Shown one piece after another: positions 32,633 to 42,598 of a DNA stretch of 64,000 nucleotides. Position numbers and translations under genes: made by a program. The DNA lies in contig NZ_JAJKLK010000019.1 in assembly GCF_020982545.1 (NCBI RefSeq), forward strand, positions 124,001-188,000, read 5' to 3'. The notes beneath the pieces were generated by a model that saw only the letters and a list, made by a program, of their open reading frames with translations, was not told the DNA's origin and searched no databases. Position 1 is the stretch's first letter; each line of letters starts with the position of its first letter. This DNA is from Streptomyces sp. MNU76. GTDB lineage: Bacteria > Actinomycetota > Actinomycetes > Streptomycetales > Streptomycetaceae.

Positions 32633-33358
32633 ATGACCACACCGGGCCGGGGGCTGCACGGCCGAGTTCTGGAGACCCTCGGACCGGCGATCACGGCGGG
32701 CGAGTACCCGCCGGGCAGCGTGCTGCGCACGGACGAACTCGCCCAGACCTTCGAGGTCTCCCGCTCCGTGATGCGCGAGGCGGTCCGCGTGCTGGAGTCC
32801 ATGCACCTGGTCGAGTCCCGCCGCCGGGTCGGCGTGATCGTCCGGCCGCCCGCCGAGTGGAACGTCTACGACCCGCAGGTCATCCGCTGGCGCCTGGCCG
32901 GCGCGGACCGCCCCCGCCAGCTGCGCTCCCTCACGGTCCTGCGCTCCGCCGTCGAACCGATCGCCGCGGGCCTGGCCGCGCGCAACGCCACCGCCGAGCA
33001 GTGCGCCGCGCTCACCGAGTGCGCCATCGGCATGGTCGCCAACTCACGCGGCCACAAACTGGAGGGCTACCTCCGGCACGACGTCCTCTTCCACCGCCTG
33101 ATCCTCGACGCCTCCGGCAACGAGATGTTCGCCCGCCTCGGCGACGTCGTCGAGGAGGTCCTCGCCGGCCGCACCCACCACGCCGTGATGTTCCACGACC
33201 CCGACCCCGCCGCCGTCACCCTCCACGTCCAGGTCGCCGAAGCCATCCGCGAGCACGACGCCCCCCGCGCCGAACGACTCACCAGGGAAATCACCGCGGG
33301 CGCCCTCCAGGAACTGGACATCCTGGCCCCCAACGGCCAAGCGCCGACAACTGGTTGA
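32633..33358 (+). CDS. GntR/FadR-subfamily (FCD) regulator of gluconate use
   Basis: A 241-residue regulator: winged helix (TDELAQTFEVSRSVMREAVRVLE) and an all-helical FCD ligand domain with the metal-binding His/Asp/His set (RHDVLFHRLILDASGN, HVQVAEAI). Its position, divergent from gluconokinase, points to gluconate or 6-phosphogluconate as ligand (inference). Confidence 0.88.
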   Translation: MTTPGRGLHGRVLETLGPAITAGEYPPGSVLRTDELAQTFEVSRSVMREAVRVLESMHLVESRRRVGVIVRPPAEWNVYDPQVIRWRLAGADRPRQLRSLTVLRSAVEPIAAGLAARNATAEQCAALTECAIGMVANSRGHKLEGYLRHDVLFHRLILDASGNEMFARLGDVVEEVLAGRTHHAVMFHDPDPAAVTLHVQVAEAIREHDAPRAERLTREITAGALQELDILAPNGQAPTTG

Positions 33359-33379
33359 CCCGGGACTCGGACGGGCTCG

Positions 33380-33835
33380 CTAGGCCCCGTCGCCCGTGGG
33401 GAACTCCCCGTCCACGTACACCCAGGCCCCCGCCACCCGCTCGAAGCGGCTCCGTTCGAGCATCGAGCCACCGCGGTACGAGGCGCGGAACGTGACGGTG
33501 CCGGTGGCGTGGTAGAGGGAGCCGTCGCGGGTCTCCAGGATCTCCAGGCCGGTCCAGCGCATCGTCGTGTCGAAGGCCACGTCGGCGGGCCGGGTGCGGG
33601 GATGCCAGCTGCGCAGCAGGTACGCCTCGTCGCGCACGACGAACGCGCTGTACCGGGACCGCATCAGCGCCTCGGCTGTCGGCGCGGCGGCGCCCCCGGA
33701 GTGGTAACGGCCGCAGCAGTCCTCGTAGGCCTGCGGCAGCCCGCAGGGGCACGAACGAGGAGCCGGCGACGAAGCCCGGGAAACACTCTTCGACCTGGCC
33801 CTGGAACCACTGCGGCGCGACGACATGGCAGTCAT
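33380..33835 (-). CDS. YchJ-family protein (UPF0225, SEC-C motif)
   Basis: A 151-residue protein with the N-terminal SEC-C metal-binding motif (CPCGLPQAYEDCCGRYH) and the YchJ domain core (AEALMRSRYSAFVVRDEAYLL, SWHPRTRPAD, FRASYRGGS). The function of the family is unknown. It ends 21 nt from the convergent GntR gene. Start is either ATG 33835 or one 9 nt downstream. Confidence 0.85.
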   Translation of the reverse strand: MTAMSSRRSGSRARSKSVSRASSPAPRSCPCGLPQAYEDCCGRYHSGGAAAPTAEALMRSRYSAFVVRDEAYLLRSWHPRTRPADVAFDTTMRWTGLEILETRDGSLYHATGTVTFRASYRGGSMLERSRFERVAGAWVYVDGEFPTGDGA

Positions 33836-33845
33836 TGTGCCCGCT

Positions 33846-35318
33846 CTACGCCGACCCCGCGTTCGTCGGCGGATACGGCGGCCGCGCCGGCACCCCGGAA
33901 CCCCTCGGGGACGGCAGCGGCGGCAGCGCCGGCTCCTGCAACCAGGCCCGGAACAGGGCGTCCAGGGGCCCGTCGGCGTAGCGCCCGGCGTGCGCGGTGA
34001 AACCGGCCGTGGTCACCGCGCCGCCGCGGTGGACGGTTGCCCAACCGCGCAGCATCCGGAAGAACGCCTCGTCACCAAGGGCACAGCGCACGGCGTGGAC
34101 GGTCAGCCCGCCGCGCTCGTAGAGCCGGTCGTCGAACATCAGCTTGCGGCCCGGGTCGGCCAGCCGCAGATCCTGCGGCAGCGCGGCGAGCTTCTGGTGC
34201 GCGGCGGCGGCCAGTTGCTGCGCGCTGCGCCCGCCGGAACGCTCCGACCACAGCCACTCCGCGTACTTGGCGAACCCCTCGTTCAGCCAGATGTGCCGCC
34301 AGTCGGCGATGGACACGCTGTTGCCGAACCACTGGTGCGCCAGCTCGTGGGCCACCAGCCGCTCCGAACCCCGGGCCCCGTCCACGTGGTTGGCGCCGAA
34401 CAGCGACAACCCCTGTGCCTCGACCGGGACATCGAGCTCCTCCTCGGTCACCACCACCGCGTACTCCCCGAACGGGTACGGCCCGAAGAGCTCCTCGAAC
34501 AGCTCCATCATCGCCGGCTGCCGCGCGAAGTCCCGCGAGAACTCGGTGAGCAGGTGCGCCGGGATGTGCCCGTGCTGCGGCACCCCACCCGGCCGCGGAT
34601 CGCCCAGCAGCACCGTCTGGTACCTGCCGATCGACAGCCCCACCAGATAGCTCGACGTCGGCGCCGACTGCTCGTACACCCAGGTCGTCGTGGACGCCTT
34701 CGCCGTACGGGTGAGCAGCCGTCCGCCCGCCACCACCTGGTACGCCGACGGCGTCGTCACCGAGATCTGGTACGAGGCCTTGTCGGCGGGCCGGTCGTTG
34801 CACGGATACCAGGACGGTGCCCCGACCGGCTGGCTCGCCACCAGCGCCCCGTCGGTCAGCTCCTCCCAACCGAGCCCGCCCCAGGGGCTGTTCACCGGCT
34901 TCGGATTGCCCGACCAGTGCACCTCCACCGTGAACGCGGCCCCGGGCCGGATCGGCTTGGCGGGCCGGATCCGCAGCCGGCCGCCCCGGTGCGAGTAGTG
35001 CGGCGCCCGCCCCTCGACCCGCACCCGCCCGATCTTGAAGTCGGCGAGGTTCAGCTGGAACTCGGCGAGCGCGGCCCGGCCCGCTATGGCGTTGAGCCGC
35101 GCGGTGCCCGACAGCCGGTTCGGCCCTGGCCGGTAGTCCACAGCCAGCTCGTACCGATGCACCCGATAACGGGCATCACCGTTCGCCGGGAAGTACGGGT
35201 CCGGACCCACTGACTGCTGAACCGCCACTGCCGCTTCTGCTCCCCGCTCCGCTCTCGTACGACGTCCATCGTCCCCCGAGTCCCCCGACGCCGCACGAGC
35301 CGCGGTCAGCGGCGCCAT
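33846..35318 (-). CDS. M1-family zinc metallopeptidase (aminopeptidase N-like)
   Basis: A 490-residue peptidase. The zinc site HELAHQWFGN plus the third ligand Glu in WLNEGFAKY is intact; the substrate-binding motif before it is less typical (AQGLSLFGAN instead of GAMEN). It lacks the long C-terminal domain, so it is the short form. No signal peptide is evident. The chosen ATG overlaps the last 13 nt of the Pls-like synthetase gene, so both are likely in one operon. Confidence 0.82.
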   Translation of the reverse strand: MAPLTAARAASGDSGDDGRRTRAERGAEAAVAVQQSVGPDPYFPANGDARYRVHRYELAVDYRPGPNRLSGTARLNAIAGRAALAEFQLNLADFKIGRVRVEGRAPHYSHRGGRLRIRPAKPIRPGAAFTVEVHWSGNPKPVNSPWGGLGWEELTDGALVASQPVGAPSWYPCNDRPADKASYQISVTTPSAYQVVAGGRLLTRTAKASTTTWVYEQSAPTSSYLVGLSIGRYQTVLLGDPRPGGVPQHGHIPAHLLTEFSRDFARQPAMMELFEELFGPYPFGEYAVVVTEEELDVPVEAQGLSLFGANHVDGARGSERLVAHELAHQWFGNSVSIADWRHIWLNEGFAKYAEWLWSERSGGRSAQQLAAAAHQKLAALPQDLRLADPGRKLMFDDRLYERGGLTVHAVRCALGDEAFFRMLRGWATVHRGGAVTTAGFTAHAGRYADGPLDALFRAWLQEPALPPLPSPRGSGVPARPPYPPTNAGSA

Positions 35319-38300
35319 GACTCGATCGGGTTGCCCAGCCACCGGGTGTCGTCGGGAACGGACTCCGCGGCCATGACCAGCGACGCCGGACCCAGCGTGG
35401 TACGGGCCCCGACCACGCTGCCGGGCAGGACGATTCCGCCTGGGCCCAACGTGGCGCCCTCACGGAGCTCAACAGTATCCGTCCGCAAGATCCGGTCGTG
35501 GAAGAGGTGGGTCTGCAGGACGCACCCCCGGTTCACCGTGGCCCCGTCGCCGAGCGTCACGAGGTCGGTCTCGGGTAGCCAGTAGCTCTCGATCCACACC
35601 CCCTTGCCGATCCGCGCCCCCAGCCCGCGCAGCCACACGTTCAGCACCGCGGTCCCGGGCACCGTCCCGGCCAGCCACGGCACGGCCAGGACCTCCACGA
35701 AGGTGTCCGCCAGCTCGTTGCGCCACACGAACCCGCTCCACAGCGGATGCTCCCCGCCGCGGTGCCGCCCCACGAGCAGCCACTTCGCGACGACGGACAC
35801 CAGCCCCGCCAGCACACCCGCCCCCAGCAGCACGAGGCCGCCCGCCGCCACGCCCAGCCGCCCAGCGCGCTCAGCGCCGCCACCGTCAGCAGCGCGATCC
35901 CCGCCGAGCAGAACACGGGCACGATCCGGCACAGCTCCACCAGGGCCCGCGCCCACAGCAACCGTGCCGGCGGCTCGTACGTCAGGCTCTGGTCACCGTC
36001 CGCCACCGCCCGGGGCAGCCTGACCGGCGGCAGCCCCAGGTACGAGCTGCCCTTCTTCGCCTTCTTCGGCGTCGCGGACAGCACCCCCACCAGACCGCCG
36101 TCCGGCACCGAACGCCCCGGCGCGGTCATCCCGGAGTTCCCCAGGAACGCCCGCCGCCCGATCTCCGCCCGCCCGATCCGCATCCAGCCCCCGCCCAGCT
36201 CGTACGGCGCGGTCAGCGTGTCGTCCGCGAGGAACGCCCCGTCCCCGACCGTCGTCAGACTCGGCAGCGCGAGCACCGTCGACACCTCCGCGCCCCGCCC
36301 GATCCGCATCCCGAGCAACCGCAGCCACACCGGCGTGACCAGCCCCGCGTACAGCGGGAACAGCGTCTCCCGCGACCGGTCCATCAGCTGCGTGACCGTC
36401 CACGCCTGCCAGCCGACCCGGCTGTGCGTGGGATGCGTGCCCTCCCGCAGCCCGAGGCTCAGCAGCCGCACGGCGACCAGCAGGAGCAGCGCGTACGCCG
36501 CCCCGAACGCGAGCGTGGCCGGCACCAGCCCGAGCACCGCGCCCCGCAGGGCACCGCCCAGTCCGGCCCCCGGATCCACGAACGGACTCAAGCCCGCCAG
36601 CGCGGCGAGCCCGGCGAGCACCGGCAGCGCGCTCAGCCCGAACCCGGTCACCCCGTACGACGCCCGCCAGAACAGGCCCCGCCGTGGCCGCTCCCTCGGC
36701 CAGTTCCGCTTCGCCTTGCCCAGCTTGACCGCGGGCGCCCCGGCCCAGCGCTGTCCGGTGGGGACCTGACCGACCACGGCCGACCCGGGCGCCACCTCGG
36801 CCCGCTTGCCGACCCTGGCCCCCGGCAGCAGAATGCTCCGCGTCCCGACGACCGCGCCGGCGCCCACCTTGACCGGCCCGATCTCCAGCACATCCCCGTC
36901 GAGCCAGTACCCGGAGAGGTCCACCTCGGACTCCACGGCCGCGCCCCGCCCGAGCTTGAGCATCCCGGTCACCGGCGGCAGCGCGTGCAGATCGACATCG
37001 GCGCCGACCTTGGCGCCCAGGGCGCGCGCGTACCGCTCCAGCCAGACCCCGGTCAGCGAGGTGGCCCCGCTGAACTCGGCCAGCCGCTCGGCCGCCCACA
37101 GCCGCAGGTGCACGCTCCCGCCGCGCGCGTACCGGCCCGGCCCGACGCCGCGCAGCAGCAGCCGCGCCCCGACGGCCGCGACCGCCAGCCGCCCCGGCGG
37201 GGTGAAGAGCAGCACCGCCCCGGCCCCCACGGACCACCAGGGCGCGGTCGGCAGCCAGGCGTACGGCCCGAGCAGATTCCCGAGCGCGGCCAGCGGGACG
37301 ACCCACCGCAGAGCGAGCAGCGTGAACAGCGGCACCAGCAGCAGCGACTGGACCAGCCGCGCCCGCACGGGCACGGGTGCCACCACGCGCCGGGGGCCTT
37401 CCTGCCCGCCGGACTCCTCCAGATACCGGGCCAGCTTCCTGAGCGTGGGCCGCTGGTAGACGTCCACCACCGCGACGCTCGGATACCTGGTCCGCAGCCG
37501 TGTCGTCAGCTGCGCGGCGGCCAGACTCCCCCCGCCGATCGCGAAGAAGTCGTCGCCCGCGCCACCGACCGGGATCCCCAGCACCTCCGCCCACTGTTCG
37601 GCGAGCCACGCCTCGGTCCCGTACAGCTCCTCGGCCGGACCGGCCGTCTCCAGGTCCGCCAGCGGCCATGGCAGGGCGTTCCGGTCGACCTTCCCGGACG
37701 TCCGGGTCGGCAGCTCCGCCACCGGTGCCAGCAGCGGCACCAGCGCGGCCGGCAGCTCCGCCCGCAGCTTCGCCACGGCCGTCGCGTGGTCCCACCCTTC
37801 CTGGGTGACCACGTACCCGACCAGCAGCTGGTTGCCGCTCCGCGCGGTCCGTACGGCCGCCGCGGCGCCCGCCACCCCGGGCAGGGCCTGCAACGCGGCG
37901 TCCACCTCGCCCAGCTCGATCCGCCGCCCGCCGAGCTTGATCTGCTCGTCGGCCCGCCCGAGGAAGACCAGCCCCTCGGGCTCGGCCCTCACCAGGTCAC
38001 CACTGCGATAGGCGCGCTCCCAGCCCAGCGACTTCAGCGGCGCGTACTTCTCCGCGTCCTTCTCGGCGTCGAGGTACCGCGCGAGCCCCACGCCGCCGAT
38101 CACCAGCTGCCCGCTGCCACCCATCGGCACGGGCTCCCCGCTCTCGTCCACGACGGCCAGCTCCCACCCGTCGAGCGGCAGCCCGATCCGGATCGGCTCC
38201 GCGCCGGTCATCAGCGAGGCGCAGGCGACGACGGTGGCCTCGGTCGGCCCGTACGTGTTCCAGACCTCCCGCCCCTCCGTCACCAGCCGCTGCGCCAGCT

Positions 38301-39180
38301 CCGGCGGGCACGCCTCACCGCCGAAGATCAGCAGCCGTACGTCGCTCAGGGTCTCGGGCTCCCAGAGCGCGGCCAGCGTGGGCACGGTCGACACCACCGT
38401 GATCTCCTGCTCGACCAGCCAGGGCCCCAGATCCGCGCCGCTCCTGACCTGTGCGCGCGGCACGGGCACCAGACAGGCGCCGTACCGCCAGGCCAGCCAC
38501 ATCTCCTCGCAGGACGCGTCGAAGGCCACCGAGAGGCCGGCCATCACCCGGTCCCCGGGGCCGATCGGCTCCTCGGTCAGGAAGAGCGCCGCCTCGGCGT
38601 CCACGAACGCGGCGGCGCTGCGATGGCTGACGGCCACCCCCTTGGGCCTGCCCGTCGACCCGGAGGTGAAGATGATCCACGCGTCGTGCTCGACCCCGGG
38701 GCGTGCGGCGGGGCAATCGGACGCGCCGTGCACGGTCAGTTCGTGTCCGGCCCCGACGACCGCCCGCACCTCCGCCTCGCCGAACACCAGTTCGGCCCGC
38801 TCGTCGGGGTCCTCGGCGTCCACGGGTACATAGGCGGCTCCGGCGGCGAGCACGGCGAGGATGGCGACGTACAGCTCGTTCGTGCCCGACGGCACCCGCA
38901 CCCCGACCCGGTCCCCGAGTCCGACCCCGGCGGCTCCCAGTCGTCGCCGCAGGTTCTCCACCTCGACGGCCAGCGCGCGATAGGTCAGCCGCCGCATCCC
39001 GTCGTCCAGGGCGGGCTCGTCCGGGTACGACCGCGCGGACGCCTCGAAGACGTCGACCAGCGTGCGGGGGGAGGCCGCGGGACCGGCCGAGAAACGCGCC
39101 GCCCCGCCGAACCGCCCGGCGTCCTCCGCCATCTCCTCGTCGAGCAGCGTCAGGTCGGGACTCTCGTACACGGCGGCCAT
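35306..39180 (-). pseudogene. Pls/PosA-type membrane NRPS, frameshifted near its 3' end
   Basis: Resembles the epsilon-poly-lysine synthetase family: one adenylation domain (IIFTSGSTGRPKGVAVSH, NTYGPTEATV, YRSGDLV, GRADEQIKLGGRRIELGE, RTSGKVDRNALP), a carrier domain (FFAIGGGSLAAAQL), then several membrane helices alternating with left-handed beta-helix acetyltransferase-like units. Such enzymes join one amino acid or a similar unit into a homopolymer. The reading frame changes at about 35857-35860: upstream ends ...SALGG and the following helix (LGVAAGGLVLLGAG) is in the -1 frame. One missing G restores a smooth protein. It may be a sequencing error or a real loss. The product is unknown. Confidence 0.72.
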
Positions 39181-39423
39181 CGGATCCTCGCCTCTCGAAC
39201 CCGGACCATCCGGGGGCGCCGGAGGGCCGCAGGTCTGCCTGGGGATATTTCCGTACCGGTGCCGAACAAGCCCCATACTCTAGTGCTCGGGTGACTACTG
39301 CCTGTCGTGTCGGCCAAGCGGAGGCATCCGGACGGCGGCCCGCGAGGGCCGACCGTACGGCTGTGACCTGGGGTTTCTCGAACGAGGCGAGATGTGTCCC
39401 ACATTTTGCCGTCGGCAACGCAC
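39181..39423. other. Promoter region of the Pls-like gene
   Basis: Intergenic DNA between the synthetase start and the tRNA terminator. The minus strand has GAGG just before the ATG. TAGAGT near 39280 could be a -10 element but no matching -35 is clear. Confidence 0.3.
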
Positions 39424-39424
39424 A

Positions 39425-39452
39425 AAGGCCGCGACCCGAGGGTCACGGCCTT
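39425..39452 (-). terminator. Terminator downstream of tRNA-Leu
   Basis: AAGGCCGTGACC and GGTCGCGGCCTT (minus strand) pair with one G-U and a short loop, followed by TTTGTG, a classic tRNA-gene terminator. Confidence 0.7.
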
Positions 39453-39462
39453 CGCCACTGTG

Positions 39463-39547
39463 TGTCCGAGGGGGGACTTGAACCCCCACGCCCGATAAAG
39501 GGCACTAGCACCTCAAGCTAGCGCGTCTGCCATTCCGCCACCCGGAC
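39463..39547 (-). tRNA. tRNA-Leu (GAG anticodon)
   Basis: An 85-nt type II tRNA. The acceptor GTCCGGG pairs with CTCGGAC; the anticodon stem CTAGC/GCTAG holds the loop TTGAGGT with anticodon GAG; a long variable arm and the T-arm GGGGGTTCAAGTCCCCC follow. CCA is not encoded. It reads CUC and CUU leucine codons. Confidence 0.95.
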
Positions 39548-39747
39548 AAGGTGTCTGTCGCGCGGGGTCTCCCTCGCGGCGACGAAGGAAACATTACCAG
39601 GCTTTCGAGGGCCCCCGATCACACCCCGTCCCCGGGGACGGCCGGGCGTGAACGGCGTGTGACGGGCCGGTCCCGGTCTTGGGGCGGGCCCAGGGGCAGG
39701 AGGAGGATGTGGGGGAACCACCAGCAGCGACAGCGGGAGGAACCAGC

Positions 39748-41073
39748 GTGAGTGAGACGGACACAGGCAGGCGCGTGACCGGTGAGGACGAGGTCGTCGA
39801 TCTCTGCAGCGAGCTGATCCGGATCGACACCAGCAACTTCGGCGACCACTCGGGCCCGGGTGAGCGCGCGGCCGCCGAGTACGTCGCCGAGAAGCTCGCC
39901 GAGGTGGGGCTGGAACCGAAGATCTTCGAGTCGCACCCGGGCCGCGCCTCCACGGTGGCCCGGATCGAGGGCGAGGACCCGTCCCGGCCCGCGCTGCTCA
40001 TCCACGGCCACACCGACGTCGTCCCGGCCAACGCGGCGGACTGGACCCACCACCCCTTCTCCGGCGAGGTCGCCGACGGCTGTGTGTGGGGCCGGGGCGC
40101 GGTCGACATGAAGGACATGGACGCCATGACGCTGGCGGTCGTCCGCGACCGGCTGCGCAGCGGCCGCAAGCCCCCGCGCGACATCGTGCTCGCCTTCCTC
40201 GCGGACGAGGAGGCCGGCGGCACGTACGGGGCGAAGCACCTCGTCAAGAACCACGCCGATCTCTTCGAGGGCGTCACCGAGGCGATCAGCGAGGTCGGCG
40301 GGTTCTCGTTCACGGTGAGCGAGCAGCGGCGGCTCTATCTGATCCAGACGGCCGAGAAGGGCATGCACTGGATGAAGCTGACCGTGGCCGGAACGGCGGG
40401 CCACGGTTCGATGATCCACCGCGACAACGCCATCACCGAGCTGTCGGAGGCGGTCGCGCGCCTCGGCCGCCACCAGTTCCCGGTACGGGTCACCAAGACC
40501 ACCCGCGCCTTCCTCGACGAACTCGGCGACGCCCTCGGCACCACGCTCGACCCGGAGGACATGGAGGGCACCCTCGCCAAGCTGGGCGGTATCGCCAAGC
40601 TCATCGGCGCGACCCTGCGCAACACCGCCAACCCCACCCAGCTCGGCGCCGGTTACAAGGTCAACGTCATCCCGGGCGAGGCCACCGCGCACGTCGACGG
40701 ACGGTTCCTGCCCGGGTTCGAGGAGGAGTTCCTCGCCGATCTCGACAAGATCCTCGGCCCCAAGGTGCGGCGCGAGGACGTGCACTCCGACAAGGCGCTG
40801 GAGACCTCCTTCGACGGAGCCATCGTGGACGCCATGCAGTCCGCGCTGCTCGCCGAGGACCCGGCCGCGAAGGCGGTCCCGTACATGCTCTCCGGCGGTA
40901 CGGACGCCAAGTCCTTCGACGACCTCGGCATCCGGGGCTTCGGCTTCGCGCCGCTGAAGCTGCCCCCGGAGCTGGACTTCGCGGGCATGTTCCACGGTGT
41001 CGACGAGCGGGTGCCGGTGGAGGGCCTGAAGTTCGGTGTGCGCGTGCTCGACCGTTTCATCGACGCGTCCTGA
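39748..41073 (+). CDS. M20/M25/M40-family metallopeptidase
   Basis: A 441-residue di-zinc hydrolase. Metal ligands are in LIHGHTDVVPA and GRGAVDMKDMD, the catalytic Glu in ADEEAGG, and the last ligand in MFHGVDERVP. The dimerisation domain is inserted in the middle as expected. It could be a dipeptidase, succinyl-diaminopimelate desuccinylase-like or carboxypeptidase enzyme. The GTG with GGGAGG upstream is chosen; the ATG further upstream has no ribosome site. Confidence 0.88.
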   Translation: MSETDTGRRVTGEDEVVDLCSELIRIDTSNFGDHSGPGERAAAEYVAEKLAEVGLEPKIFESHPGRASTVARIEGEDPSRPALLIHGHTDVVPANAADWTHHPFSGEVADGCVWGRGAVDMKDMDAMTLAVVRDRLRSGRKPPRDIVLAFLADEEAGGTYGAKHLVKNHADLFEGVTEAISEVGGFSFTVSEQRRLYLIQTAEKGMHWMKLTVAGTAGHGSMIHRDNAITELSEAVARLGRHQFPVRVTKTTRAFLDELGDALGTTLDPEDMEGTLAKLGGIAKLIGATLRNTANPTQLGAGYKVNVIPGEATAHVDGRFLPGFEEEFLADLDKILGPKVRREDVHSDKALETSFDGAIVDAMQSALLAEDPAAKAVPYMLSGGTDAKSFDDLGIRGFGFAPLKLPPELDFAGMFHGVDERVPVEGLKFGVRVLDRFIDAS

Positions 41074-41186
41074 CCTGTTCGGCATCGATCCGGTACTTAT
41101 TCGGCCGCGCGTACGAAGATCGACCGTGACGGGTGAATCCGACCATAAGCTCGTAGCTCCAATAGCCCCTCCTCGTTACAGGTGAT

Positions 41187-41208
41187 GCGACTCGCTACTT
41201 GGAGTCGC
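41187..41208 (+). promoter_or_regulatory. Leader hairpin just before the chpH ribosome site
   Basis: GCGACTC and GAGTCGC pair across an 8-nt loop, ending 9 nt before the AAGGAGG that serves chpH. It could influence mRNA stability or translation of this highly expressed gene. Confidence 0.4.
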
Positions 41209-41228
41209 TTTGCCAACAAGGAGGAACA

Positions 41229-41462
41229 ATGCTCAAGAAGGTCGTCGCCGCTGCGGCTGCCACCGGTGGTCTGGTTCTCGCGGGCGCGGGTCTGGCCGTC
41301 GCCGACGCCGGGGCCCAGGGTGCCGCCGTCGGCTCCCCGGGTGTCGCGTCCGGCAACGTCGTCCAGGTGCCGGTTCACGTCCCCGTGAACGTGTGCGGCA
41401 ACACGATCTCGGTGATCGGGCTGCTGAACCCCGCCTTCGGCAACACCTGCATCAACAAGTGA
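41229..41462 (+). CDS. chpH: Short chaplin
   Basis: A 77-residue secreted amyloid-forming protein that coats aerial hyphae and spores. Signal peptide to about residue 26 (LAVADAGAQG), then one chaplin domain with GSPGVASGNVVQVPVHVPVN, the Cys pair C56/C74 and the conserved end FGNTCINK. The sequence is very close to ChpH of S. coelicolor as I recall it. A strong AAGGAGG site precedes the ATG, a leader hairpin lies upstream and a strong terminator follows. chpC-like gene lies next. Confidence 0.95.
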   Translation: MLKKVVAAAAATGGLVLAGAGLAVADAGAQGAAVGSPGVASGNVVQVPVHVPVNVCGNTISVIGLLNPAFGNTCINK

Positions 41463-41500
41463 CGTTGTGCCTCACCCGGTGAGGGTCTGATACAAGCCGT

Positions 41501-41535
41501 CGGCCCCGGAGCGCGCGCCATGCGCTCCGGGGCCG
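41501..41535 (+). terminator. Terminator of chpH
   Basis: CGGCCCCGGAGCGC and its exact complement across a 7-nt loop, 38 nt after the chpH stop. Confidence 0.7.
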
Positions 41536-41595
41536 CTCGGTCTCCCGATAAGGTGTACAAGATCGCGACATAGGGCTTAAGGCAGGTAATTCAGC

Positions 41596-42528
41596 ATGCG
41601 ACAGGTCACCCGCAAAGGCCTCATGACGGTGGCGGCCGCGTCCGGAGTCTTCGCCGCGGCCGGAGGCATGGCCCACGCCGACTCCGGCGCGCAGGGCTCC
41701 GCCACCAACTCGCCGGGCGTGCTCTCCGGCAACACCGTGCAGGCGCCGGTGGAGGCCGAGGTCAACGTCTGCGGCAACACGGTGAACGTGGTCGGACTGC
41801 TCAACCCGGCGGCCGGCAACAAGTGTTCCAACGGCGGAGGCGGCAAGCACGCACGCGGCGACCAGGGGAACGGCTCCTCGCACGGTGGCTCCCAGGCCCG
41901 GGGGCACGCCAGTGACTCGCCGGGCGTGGCCTCCGGCAACGTCGTGCAGGCCCCGGTGCACGCACCGGTCAACGTGTGCGGCAACAGCGTCAACGTCGTC
42001 GGCGTCGGCAACACGGCCGTCGGCAACGACTGCTCGGGCGGCTCGGGCGGCGGCGGTTACGGCGACGACGGCCACGGCCCGTCGTACAGCGGCGGGTCCC
42101 ACGCCGACGGTCACACCGGTGGCTCGCCCGGTGTGGCTTCCGGGAACCACATCCAGGTTCCGGTGCACGTGCCGGTCAACGTGTGCGGCAACAGCGTCAG
42201 CGTGGTCGGCATCGGCAACGGGGTCGCGAACGACGACTGCGGGAACCCGGGCGGCGGCTCGCAGAACCCGCCGGGCGACTCCGAGGAGGCGTCCCCGCAG
42301 ACGCCGAGCAAGCCCGGTGAGCCGGGCGGTCCGGGCAGGCCCGGCGGCGAGGTCCCCGGCGGTGACACCAACACCCCGGGTACGCAGACCGTCACCCGGC
42401 CCGACGGTGCGGCCCAGCTCGCCCAGACCGGCGGCGACCTGCCGCTGGGGCTGATGCTCCCGGTGGGCGCGGGCGCACTGATCGGGGGCGCCCTGATCTA
42501 CCGCAAGGCACGGGCCGCGGCGCTGTAA
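41596..42528 (+). CDS. chpC: Long chaplin with three chaplin domains and a sortase signal
   Basis: A 310-residue surface protein. After the signal peptide come three chaplin domains with Cys pairs C59/C77, C128/C146 and C197/C215, each 18 residues apart and each preceded by SPGV-SGN. They are separated by Gly/Ser/His-rich linkers. A Pro/Gly-rich stalk leads to LAQTG (275-279), a hydrophobic helix and a positive tail, the signal for class E sortase anchoring. The long chaplins I know (ChpA-C) have two chaplin domains, so the third is unusual. Position next to chpH suggests the chpC orthologue. Confidence 0.9.
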   Translation: MRQVTRKGLMTVAAASGVFAAAGGMAHADSGAQGSATNSPGVLSGNTVQAPVEAEVNVCGNTVNVVGLLNPAAGNKCSNGGGGKHARGDQGNGSSHGGSQARGHASDSPGVASGNVVQAPVHAPVNVCGNSVNVVGVGNTAVGNDCSGGSGGGGYGDDGHGPSYSGGSHADGHTGGSPGVASGNHIQVPVHVPVNVCGNSVSVVGIGNGVANDDCGNPGGGSQNPPGDSEEASPQTPSKPGEPGGPGRPGGEVPGGDTNTPGTQTVTRPDGAAQLAQTGGDLPLGLMLPVGAGALIGGALIYRKARAAAL

Positions 42529-42547
42529 CGGGACCCGGCGTCCACCG

Positions 42548-42585
42548 AACGGAGCGGGCCCCGCACCAGCGGGGCCCGCTCCGTT
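42548..42585 (+). terminator. Terminator of the long chaplin gene
   Basis: A perfect 17-bp stem (AACGGAGCGGGCCCCGC and complement) with a 4-nt loop, ending in TTT. Confidence 0.8.
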
Positions 42586-42598
42586 TCGCTGCGCCCAG

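Noticed and set aside
35850..35865. Programmed -1 frameshifting to explain the Pls-like gene
   Set aside because: There is no slippery X-XXY-YYZ heptamer at the point of change; a missing base is simpler.
35306..39180. A full secondary-metabolite gene cluster around the Pls-like gene
   Set aside because: No further NRPS, PKS, tailoring or resistance genes adjoin it apart from the M1 peptidase.
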